From NCBI RefSeq assembly GCF_002994745.2, contig NW_020126836.1:124001-188000 (forward strand): 64,000 bases of DNA, in the 5' to 3' direction. The number at the start of each line of letters is the position of its first letter. The first letter of the stretch is position 1. A model generated the notes under the pieces. It ran no database searches. It worked only from the letters and a program-made list of their open reading frames with translations, and was not told the origin of the DNA. This document shows, piece by piece, positions 55,481-64,000 of the stretch. The DNA is from Rosa chinensis. Taxonomy: Eukaryota > Streptophyta > Magnoliopsida > Rosales > Rosaceae. A program made the position numbers and the translations under genes.

Positions 55481-57187
55481 AAGCACGATGGTACCCATAT
55501 GCTCTGTCACTTCGATTGCAAGATCGGCCACTCGCCACTCCATTTGTCCTGTGCCTAGGACCAGTTCTCCTATATCTTTCGAGGCCACCCTCACCCAGGA
55601 CCGGCTGAGGGAGAAAAGATTGACTTGAACTACCATCACCAGGAGTATAGACAAGTCTGGCTTTTTGATGGTGGGGAGAGAATTCAAAATTGGTTTTCGA
55701 GATGGGTCTTTTTGTGTTAAGCAAGGAAGTGTTTTTTTGTTATGCTGAGAAGGAATGATGGAAGTGGGGACTTGAGGTTTGCAAAGAGGAAGGGGGAAAA
55801 AGAGTTTGGGTTTGGGGGTTGACTGGGACGAAAACGGAACCAAGCAAGGATAGAGAGGTTCTTTCCCTTTTGATGGTGGTTTGACATGTTGAAAAGCTTT
55901 GGGGATAGGCAAGGCTGGAGCAGTGGCAAGGGCCAGATTTGGGCAAAGAGTGTAGTTTGTTGTTTGGGTCAAGGATGGGCTTAAGTTGGGAGAAAACAAG
56001 GCATCATCAATCTGGGTTAACAAGTTTTTGGGCCTGTAGTTGTTCGGGTTTGGTGTAGGGATTTTCCTTTTAAGGCTCTTTGGAGGATTGTGCCTAGAGT
56101 TTTTCTCAGCCCAGCTAACATGGGTTCTAGTGGTAGTGACAGCTACCGTTAACCAGCTAGGGCTTGGGAAAGCTGTCACCTTTGGGTTCTCCATGTGGTC
56201 ACTGGGAGAGAAGAGGGGTGAGGCCTTGGTTACGGTGGTAGGGCACAGGATGGTAGGAGTGTCAGCGGACTGATTCAAATTTGAACTTATACCTGGATGG
56301 TCACCATCAGGGTCTAGCACGTCGGCCAAGGGAAGATGCTTTGACATAGACGACGTTGTAGACCGGTCACAATCAGTGGGGGATCTCGAAGAGAGATTTG
56401 CCTTACCCGTGAATTTCCTGGAACTAGGGCGATGCCGTTGCCTTTTGGTGGGCATTCCAAAGTCGAACGGAGGAGGAGTTTGCCGGATTTTCCTTTTTGT
56501 CCAAGAGTCATACCAAACATTCTCCGGTCTTTCTTCACCTGGCTGGAGTATTCAAAAGTTCTTGCAGACGTCAAGTAGGTGGTGGCCCAATCTTCCACAC
56601 TTGTAATAGAAGTCACAAAGACCTTCATAAGCATATTCAACTCTAATACTTTCATACTTTGAGATGGGGAGCCAGAAGTCAGTTGGTAGGGAGTTCCGGG
56701 AATCAAAATGAACTTTAAGTCTGAGATAACCCCGAAGGGTGGCATCTGCATCACAAATATCCTCAACTTGTAACACATCCCCGATCTCAGAGCCTATGAG
56801 TCGAGCATTCTCAGCGTTCATTTTTTCATATGTGAGGCCAGAAATCTGGACCCAGAATGAAATGAGATGTAGAGGAGCATCATTGATGGACCATGTAGGA
56901 AGCCATCTGATGACATTGAAACGAAGGTTTTCAATATTCCAGGGACCTCCCTCCATAATCTTCATTGAGGCCTCAGCTGAAATCCTAATGGAGAAGAGAT
57001 TCCCCCTGAGGTGAACAATATAGAGAGGACCAAAGTCCTTCCATGCTGACCTTATCGCCCCCTTTATGCCACCAATGTTGGGCATGACATCAACAATGCG
57101 AGCTCCCAGAAGAGACACCGTGTCTTGAACCTCGTCAATGTGACAAGTGTTTTCCAGCCTTGCTACAAGATGGTCATGTGAAGCCAT
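55481..57187 (-). pseudogene. LINE piece 1: ORF1 (DUF4283 domain and zinc knuckle)
   Basis: ORF1 of plant L1 elements binds LINE RNA. The frame starts with ATG at 57185-57187 (MASHDHLVARLENTCHID). The DUF4283 domain spans residues about 20-150, with LFSIRISAEASMKIMEGGPW and RWLPTWSINDAPLHLISFWV. It is followed by the CCHC-type knuckle YEGLCDFYYKCGRLGHH..DVC. A TGA at 56552-56554 interrupts the frame. The same frame then continues to 55478 as a proline/serine/lysine-rich tail (starts FGMPTKRQRHRPSS). The tail is cut by the solo LTR and resumes in piece 2. Confidence 0.88.
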
Positions 57188-57850
57188 TGTTCACAGGAGG
57201 GGACCAAAGACAAACTAAGAAGAAAAGAGAACTGGGACACTTGTAGGGGAAAGGGAGACCAAAAAGAGGCACCAGGTTCCCCAAGAACAGTCCAGCAAGA
57301 ACTACCACCACGTGGGTAGAGTGACAAAAGAAACAAATTCCAACCAAGAAGTGGAACGGCTACCACAGCAGGGTAGAGGGGACGTACTGAAGTACCAAAT
57401 TAATTCATTAGGAGTGAGGCAGCTGAAATTATCAGAACAAAGTAGCAAAAGTGGTCAGAGAGGTATTTGTCTAGGGGGTAAAAACTCGTTTGGAAATAGA
57501 CAGAGAAAAAACCAGAGAAGAAAAGGTTCAAAAAGATGAGGAAATTGTCAAGGTGTAAAAGAAAGTTGAAAAGGTGAGGGTTGGAAATGCGGAATGGAAG
57601 GATTGAGATGTTGGGGAAGGGGGAGCAGGATGAGGAAGTAATTGTCTAAAGGATGATGGGTAGGTGTGTCAACAGGGAGGTAGAAAATTCTAGTGAGAAG
57701 GAAGATACTCTCTCTCTAGAAAAATAGTTCTATCTTTTTCGGGTCGGCCCACATGTATATATGAATGAACACTTTGTATTTCGATCCCTTGCATCCTGTT
57801 AGTGAAGCACCAGATTTAGGTCACCCTACATCACCTTTCTCCTCTCAAAA
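57188..57850 (-). other. Presumed 5' leader of the LINE
   Basis: Sequence upstream of ORF1 on the minus strand, without coding potential. An A-run at 57848-57857 (plus strand) may mark the 5' boundary, but no TSD matching the flank of the poly(A) tail (15850-15868) was found, so the boundary is uncertain. Confidence 0.5.
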
Positions 57851-58024
57851 AAAAAATTGAAGTTTTTGTTAAATGATGTGCTTGAGGGGAAGATGAATGT
57901 TACTGCTCCAATAAAGAAAGTGAAGTCCCAGCAAATTGTTTCACAGCCAAATCTCTAGGGTTAGTGCAAACACCAGGCAGGATGCTAGTGCATGTAGAGG
58001 GTATGATGCCTAAAGAGGGAGTCT
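57851..58024. other. Unassigned short segment between the LINE and TR-GAG-A copy 2
   Basis: About 170 bp, not recognised. Possibly remaining old host DNA, or part of the LINE leader. Confidence 0.4.
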
Positions 58025-59749
58025 ATAAGACCTCAGAAATTTGTTATTAATTCCTAAATGTTTCCTGGGATTAATAAAATGTTCGTTTGTACGATTTCGT
58101 GGTTCGAGGGTGGAGTGGAATTATTTTCGGACGAATTATTATTCGAAGTGCTCGTTTTAGGGGGTTACGAAGTTTGACTTTTCATACGTTTAGATTCTGT
58201 GAGAACTTCCTTCACGAAAGTTGTAGAGCGCGTCGTTACGAATTCGTGGATATGCGGAACGCAAAAATCGGAGTTCGTATGAAAGTTGTGAGCAATTGAA
58301 AATTAGGAAAATTCTATAAATATAAGAAAATTTGGGAAATTTTCAAAGAAGGACAGAATTTCCAGAACTCCAGAAATCCCTCCCCATTTCACTCCCTAGC
58401 CCAGTTTCGCCCCCTCACCTTCGCCGGCAGATTTCTTCCTCCTTCGGCCACCTTTTGCTTCTATTCCAAAGGGAATCCTGCTCTCCTCAGTCCCCTCTAC
58501 ACGTCTGTGGTGGTGATTCGTCGTAGGAAGCACCGTAGACGACACTACAAGGCCGAGAAGTTGCACGGTGGAGCTGCAAATCGCCGGCCTTGGTTCTCCC
58601 AGCTCCGGCCACTTTAGCTCGAGTTCTTTGAGGGCTTTTCTAGCCCAGAGGAAGTAGAAGCTATCCCCAAGAAGCCTTGCAGCGATTTGATCGGTGGTGA
58701 TCAAATTTTGGAGTTTTTGAAACTAGGGTTTTTCGAATCCTTCGGCTTGCGAGGTAAAATTCTACTTTTTGGCTGATAATCTGATTATGGTGTAGTTATG
58801 AAAGTTTCAATTGGAGTAAAGATGAAGAACTTTCATGTTGGAAGTTTTGTCAAATTTTGACTTTGGTTTGGTGGTGGTTATTGGCTGCTTCCGGCCACCT
58901 CTAGGGCAGTTTCTGCCCTCAGTTCGACCTACTCGTCGATACGAGCATTTCGATATATAGTTTGTAAGTTTTGGAAATCGTATGAGCATGTTATGAATTT
59001 TCCAAGTTTTAGGGTTTTCGGTTCGATCGGTTTTCTATCTGTGAGGATTCGGCTGTCCGATCGACTTGTAGTTTTGATATAGTGATCGTATAAGTGTTCC
59101 GAAGACGTTGGATGGTCTCGGATGAGGATCTGACTGTTGGATCGTCGTATAATTGTGTTAAATTGTGTGCTTTGTGTTGTATTGAGTGTGACCTTGATGT
59201 GATTAGGTGATTGACGAAATTGTGTGAGTGGAGTTTGGACGATTTGGTGCTTATCTTGGTTTTGTGTGAAGACGCAGCAGGATATGGAGGTGAGTAAATC
59301 TCACGGTGTTTCGATCGATAAATTAGTTATGTTTAATTTAGTAGATTTAGATTTAATTGTTAGTATGCAAAATCATATTTATCAAAATAAATTATTTGTT
59401 TTAAAATATATGAACTTGATCAACAACGGTTCATGGGTAAGTTAAAACATGGTTTTGATATAAAATGATTTTCGAGTAGTTAATTTGTAAAACTATAGTT
59501 GGTATTAGTGGACATTCCTGCGTGAATGACTACATATATATATATATATATATATAATTACGTGGAATATATATATTGGTTGGTGTGACATTGGTGAGGA
59601 AATGATTGAGAGTTAATTGGATTGTCATTTCAAGTATTTACTCTTCGTGGCAATACATTATATCATGGAATGGTTGATTATATTGTGTTGAAAAGAGTAA
59701 CCGAGTGTTGGTGTAACATTTTGAGTTGTGTGGGACTTTTAAATGTTTT

Positions 59750-59860
59750 CGGATCTATGGATCTGGTGTCACAGTGGTGACTGTTTTTGGATCTATTGAT
59801 CTGGTGTCACAGTGGTGACTGTTTTCCGATCTACGGATCTGGTGTCACAGTGGTGACTGA
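59750..59860. repeat. Three tandem copies of a 36 bp unit in the LTR
   Basis: CGGATCTGGTGTCACAGTGG and TGACTGTTTT recur three times. The corresponding place in copy 1 (about 505-555) has one. Confidence 0.85.
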
Positions 59861-60234
59861 GGAATTATATCGGGAACCACGCCTTTGGCCGGGTGAGTTG
59901 TTACGATCAGTTAGAGATCTAGTCTGTCTGCCATTGTATATTCAGGGGAGTAACACGAGGGTTACATGAAGACTTTGAATACATGTTTTTAATTGAGAGT
60001 GTCGTGTGGGTTCTTTCTTTTATTGTCCAAGAGGGACTTGATTTTCATATTATGGTGAGTTGGGATAATATGATTTTTTATCACTTTTGTGATGTATGTT
60101 ACCTTAAGGGGTAAGGATGTCGAGTTTTGAAAACGAGTCATGTTGTGAGATGATTTATTTGGAGTTGATGGGTGATCATCGACTCGTTGTTTGACTTCTT
60201 TATCTATTTTCCGTATCATTCTAATTGTTTGATT

Positions 60235-60465
60235 TTAAATGTAATCTCCTGAACTAAGTCATATGCAGGGATTACTGTCTTTTGAATTGTTTGTTTTAAT
60301 GTAATCTCCTGATCTAAGTTATATGCAGGGATCACCGCTTTTTGAATTGTTTGTTTTAATGTAAATTCCTAAACTAAACTCTATGCAGGGATTTATATGA
60401 TTTCTATTGTTTGTTTTTAATGTGATCTCCTGAACTAAGTTTCCTTGCAGGGATTATTGATTTTA
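60235..60465. repeat. Four tandem units of about 60 bp in the LTR
   Basis: Each unit has TGTAATCTCCTGAACTAAGT and ATGCAGGGAT and a spacer ending TTGTTTGTTTTAA. The same array is at 13250-13470 in copy 1. Confidence 0.85.
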
Positions 60466-61112
60466 CTTAATTCAATTGTAAGTGTGGTTGTGGTTTGAGA
60501 CTTGTAGTGAGTTGTGAATGAGTTGTGAGCTCATCGTCTTGACAAATGCTTTATGTTGAGGGGAAGTGAATGTGATTTGGCGTTGAGATGATATGTTATG
60601 ATATGAACTTGATGTTTGATTGTGTTTTGTGAAATTAAATATTGTTGCTTTAATTCATCTCACTAGTTGAGAAATTATAAGCATGTGTGACGTGAGTTAC
60701 TTAATTGAGTCTACTCATACGGGCTGAAAGGCCTACCAGGTTTGTTTTGTTCAATCCCGGTGCACTATTCTATGGTGTAGGGTTTATTGAGCAGGTTTGA
60801 ATATCGAGTGATCATTATCAAAGCTAAAGTGTATGTTTGATGGCGTGGACGTGGAGGAGTGCTCTTAGTTTTAAGTCTTCCGCTGGATAGTGAGTTGTTG
60901 TGGGTGTGTTTACTTATTGAATTGTCATTCAGTTTGATTTGTAAACTATCTGTAATGTAATATGTGACTGTAAAGAACGAGTCGGTATTGACATTGTGAG
61001 CTCAGTTTGTTTGTTGCTTAGTTTAAATGAAAAATTTTCTATGTGTGTTTTCTTGTGTTTGTTCGTGCGTTTCGGATTTGAATTTTCTTTATTCAAAATT
61101 CGGGGCGTGACA

Positions 61113-63842
61113 GTTTGGCATCAGAGCATAAGGTACATATTTGGTGACAGTCAGTACTACTCGAGTGATGGCCCGTCTACAGCGGATCCCCATCATATAC
61201 TCTTCAGTATTGACATAGTCATTAGGTATGTGGAGTGTTAGGTGTCGCCTAGAGCGTTAAGTCGTCAGAGCATAGGTCTGCTCTGTAAGTGAAGTGTAGG
61301 AGCTTTGTGTAGCTTCTTTGAGTTGTAGTCTTTTGAGGAATGGGAACCTCTGGATTTAACTCTGATTGAGTCGGCGAGGATTGTTTTAGGGAAGTGATGT
61401 TCTTTTGTACAATTGAAGTTGGTTGTTGGGGTCATGGTGTTTGACCAATGCTTGTATCTGAGTTGGTACGAGTATTTGACCAGTAGTTGTTGTACTTTTC
61501 CTGAGTTGGATCGGCAGATGTTTTGGGGGCAGGTACTAATCAGGGGATAGATATCTTGTTTTATAGTGTGGCGTCTTAGTGGAGCATTTATTTCAACATA
61601 CGATTATCTGATTAAAGTAGCTCCAAGGTGTCTGTGCAGACCTTGTGTGCGGTTTGAGTTCTTAGTGTAGTTTTGAGAATGCTTGGGGGGGACGCTATGT
61701 CCACTAGGTGATGAATGCTGTGAGAGGTTGAGCCAAGGATAAGGCATGGTTCCCTTTCAGGAGGAGTTTTATTCGGTGGAGGAGGTAGTACAACTTGTTT
61801 CGTTGTTGTGGAGGCAGTTGATGCTACTCACCTATCTAGGCTGACTAGGGAGGTCACTGCGGAGAGCAGTGGCAATTCATGTTGGTTCAGATTTCCTGTT
61901 GGCCGATCAATGGATCGAAAACATGGAAACCTACTTTGATATGGTTGACTGTACCGACATGAAGAAGAAAGAGATAGCTACGTTCCTATTCAAATGTGAA
62001 GTAGGAAGGTGGTGGGATTTTGTGCTGGGGATTAGGATTATATCAACCATGACTTGGGAGATTTTCTGGAACTCTTTCGGAACATGTACCTTCCTACTCC
62101 AGTGAGGGAGAGGTTAGAGGGTGACTTCAATTACATTAGTTCAAGGGATTAGGAGTGTCAGGGACTACGAGGCTCGGTTCTCGTGGTTGTTTCAATTTGT
62201 TTGGTCAATGGATCTAGTGTTCTTGACTCGGAAGTTCCAGGGGGAAACTGAGTCTGGTGATTAAAGTAGGATTGGTTCTTTTTCAGTTGCAACATGTAGC
62301 ACTCATCGTTGCTAGTGCTTTAACATTATACAGGAACTCTAGACGTCTTGGAAGGAGATGACAATTCTGGAGAATTCCCGAGAAAAGGGGGGAAAGGTAG
62401 TTACAGACAGCAGTAGTGCGACAAGTACTCAGGGTGGGTCCTGGAAAGGGCAGAGGACCCATAAGTAGACTTCAATTGGTGTAGCTGCTGAACTTTGTTT
62501 GACTACACTAGTTGGGCAGGTAGAGCCTAGAGATGTTTCAGAGTGGGAGGTGTTTAACATTTATAAATTCTTGATTTTAGTGAAGCATTGTATTTCTGCA
62601 CATCTGTTTTGTGTTCTGAATGGCTTCGGTGTATCTAGCTAGATGTTTGGGTGTGGTCTGACTTCTTGGTGTGGTATTGAGATTGATTGTGTGGTGATGG
62701 ATTTTTGCATGATGTCTATAGTTAGACTTGTGCGTGTAACTACATTTTGCGGAGTGATACATCTCTATTGTTGTACAATGGTAATTTTCTATAATTTAGA
62801 TTTGTGTTGTGGATTGCCTTGTAGTGATGGTGTGTAGTGATGTAGCATGCAGAATTGTTGCTATGGAGATACACCATAATGTTGTTTAGGTAGTGAAGTG
62901 CCTTTTGTGGCAGTGCCTTTTTTAGCAGCTTTTGTAGCAGTGCTTGTGTGACAGGCAGCTTGTGTAGCAGTGCTTGTGTAGCAGCCTTTGTGGCAGTGCT
63001 AGTAGTGCTTTTGTAGCATCTTTTATGACAGTACTTGTAGTGATTGTGTGACAGTACTGGGTGGTGGTCTGTGTGACAATGATTATGTGTGTAATGTTAT
63101 GTGTTGATTTATGTGTGAGTATGGTCATTGTTGTGGTAATAGAGGATCTATACCACTTTGATTGTAATTACAAGGACAGGTGATAATTCGTGTGTAGGTT
63201 AGCTGAGGCTAGACTTTACTGTGATTTTGGTTATGAGATGGTAGGAATTGATGAGTGATTATGCATGCCTTATTTTGATGGTGATTGAGACCTTGGTGTA
63301 GTTTTGTTTAGTGAAACAAATTCCTTATGATTTGGAATGGTTTCACTGTGGCAAATTTATGTGTTGATTTAGTGATTGAAATGTTGTTATTTTCAATTCT
63401 TATGTAATGTTGGGGTTGTATGATTGGTGAAGTGATGCAGATACTGTTGTGAGGACAAGATTCTGGACTGTTGTTTTGTCTGTGTGATGTGCTGCAATTG
63501 CAGAGTTTTGATTCATGAAATGATTGTTTTACCATCAAGTGGGGTGGTAAAGTGTCGTAGTGTGGTGATGCTCGGTATTGTACCTGTATCAGTTGTTTGA
63601 TTATGGTACTGTTGGAAAGGGTATTGATGCAGCCATTGTGGATGATCGGCTTGTTTTTCCAGACAGGACTACATAGCAACTTGGATCGAGGGATATTCAC
63701 TTGTTCAATATCTTGTGGAGGCTTAACGACGAGTACATTACTTGCAGGAGGGCGTGGAATAGATTGAGAACGAGTTAGCCTTACCTGATTGTTGGGTAGT
63801 GTGCTTAAATTTCGGGACGAAATTTCTTTAAGGAGGGTAGAA
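61113..63842 (+). other. Internal region of TR-GAG-A copy 2
   Basis: 2.7 kb from primer site (TTTGGCATCAGAGCATAAGG) to purine tract. Only the gag remnant is coding-like. The imperfect short repeats at 62890-63130 correspond to 3020-3260 in copy 1. Confidence 0.8.
61869..62105 (+). pseudogene. Retrotransposon gag remnant (Ty3/gypsy type)
   Basis: This 78-codon frame contains LADQWIENMETYFDMVDCTD, EIATFLFKCEVGRWWDF and the following TMTWEIFWNSF, the central part of a Ty3/gypsy gag. It is longer than its partner at 4110-4301. The region just upstream (FQEEFYSVEEVVQLVSLLWR-like, 61757-61820) probably belongs to the same ancestral ORF but is frameshifted. No zinc knuckle or protease follows. Confidence 0.78.
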
Positions 63843-64000
63843 TGTAAGACCTCGGAAATTTGTTATTAATTCCTAAATGTTTCCTGGGATTAATAAGGTG
63901 TTCGTTTGTACAATTTCGTGGTTCGAGGGTGGAGTGGAATTATTTTTGGACGAATAATTATTCAAAGTGCACGTTTTAGGGGGTTCACAAAGGTTGACTT
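63843..64000 (+). repeat. 3' LTR of TR-GAG-A copy 2 (start only)
   Basis: Begins TGTAAGACCTCGGAAATTTG immediately after the purine tract GGAGGGTAGAA; continues beyond the window. Confidence 0.9.

Larger units (their letters stand above)
15869..57850 (-). mobile_element. L1-type LINE retrotransposon, split into five pieces by four insertions
   Basis: The pieces, in 5' to 3' order on the minus strand, are 57850-55481, 52743-52565, 43621-42442, 39443-38002 and 17580-15869. Together they give about 6.2 kb of coding and 3' sequence plus a leader, normal for a plant L1. The order is ORF1 (DUF4283 plus zinc knuckle), AP-type endonuclease, reverse transcriptase, zf-RVT, RNase H, poly(A) tail. Each gap is exactly filled by an element with its own TSD, and the reading frame resumes on the other side. 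In-frame stops and a frameshift show it is dead. The exact 5' end and the LINE's own TSD could not be found. Confidence 0.9.
58025..61112 (+). repeat. 5' LTR of TR-GAG-A copy 2
   Basis: About 3.1 kb, ending GGGGCGTGACA. It is the only complete LTR of the family in the window and shows the empty site for CACTA-1 near 60505-60515. Confidence 0.88.
58025..64000 (+). mobile_element. TR-GAG-A copy 2: gag-only LTR retrotransposon (continues off the right edge)
   Basis: The 5' LTR is 58025-61112, the internal region 61113-63842, and the 3' LTR starts at 63843. The order is LTR, Met-type primer site with one mismatch, gag remnant, purine tract AAGGAGGGTAGAA. The start of the 5' LTR reads TATAAGACCTC instead of TGTAAGACCTC, so the conserved TG is mutated. 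The right TSD is outside the window. It matches 1-13638 in inverted orientation with many differences, so they are probably separate, older insertions. Confidence 0.88.

Noticed and set aside
1..64000. tRNA, rRNA or known ncRNA genes
   Set aside because: No cloverleaf with A and B boxes or rRNA sequence was seen; only short tRNA-complementary primer sites were found.

Overview
This window looks like plant nuclear DNA, from a eudicot. It has no closely packed genes. It contains plant-type L1 LINE domains, CACTA, hAT and Mutator-like elements with their characteristic target-site duplications (TSDs), LTR retrotransposons primed by initiator-Met tRNA, and fragments of plant-specific genes (CFM3-type CRM protein, FDM/IDN2). 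Rosaceae would fit the general look, but that is a guess. I found no convincing intact host gene. Almost the whole 64 kb is a nested stack of transposable elements, most of them lacking their own transposition enzymes.

Layout, left to right. (1) 1-13638, minus strand: an LTR element with gag but no pol (TR-GAG-A), cut in its 5' LTR by a 7.5 kb CACTA element (CACTA-1, 5668-13196). CACTA-1 carries a CFM3-like CRM-domain gene fragment, a solo LTR (7821-9930) and a cluster of E2F-type sites. (2) 13639-15868: unassigned AT-rich DNA with an internal duplication. (3) 15869 to about 57850, minus strand: one L1-type LINE of about 6 kb, spread over 42 kb because four elements have jumped into it. These are CACTA-2 (17581-38001), a hAT element (39444-42441), a LARD-type LTR element (43622-52564) and a solo LTR (52744-55480). 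CACTA-2 is itself split by CACTA-3 (19935-34526), which is split by a second gag-only LTR element, TR-GAG-B (22991-32021). The hAT contains a Mutator-type MITE with a 9 bp TSD. (4) 58025-64000, plus strand: a second TR-GAG-A copy, head-to-head with the first.

Nearly every junction is supported by a TSD read directly from the sequence: CTA, ATATC, TAT, ACA, ATGGC, TCGTAAAC, TTTATATAT, CTGTT and AAGCA. The order of insertion can therefore be read with confidence.

The most interesting items are these. An array of ten hairpins in both LTRs of the LARD element has a conserved loop and stems that change sequence while staying complementary. CACTA-3 carries parts of two unrelated host genes: an FDM/IDN2-like RNA-directed DNA methylation factor and an S15-type ribosomal protein. 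All three CACTA elements carry host gene pieces, and three of the four donor genes encode organelle-targeted proteins. CACTA-1 has a four-site E2F-like cluster near its end. Gene fragments were recognised by reading translated exons against remembered families, without a database search.
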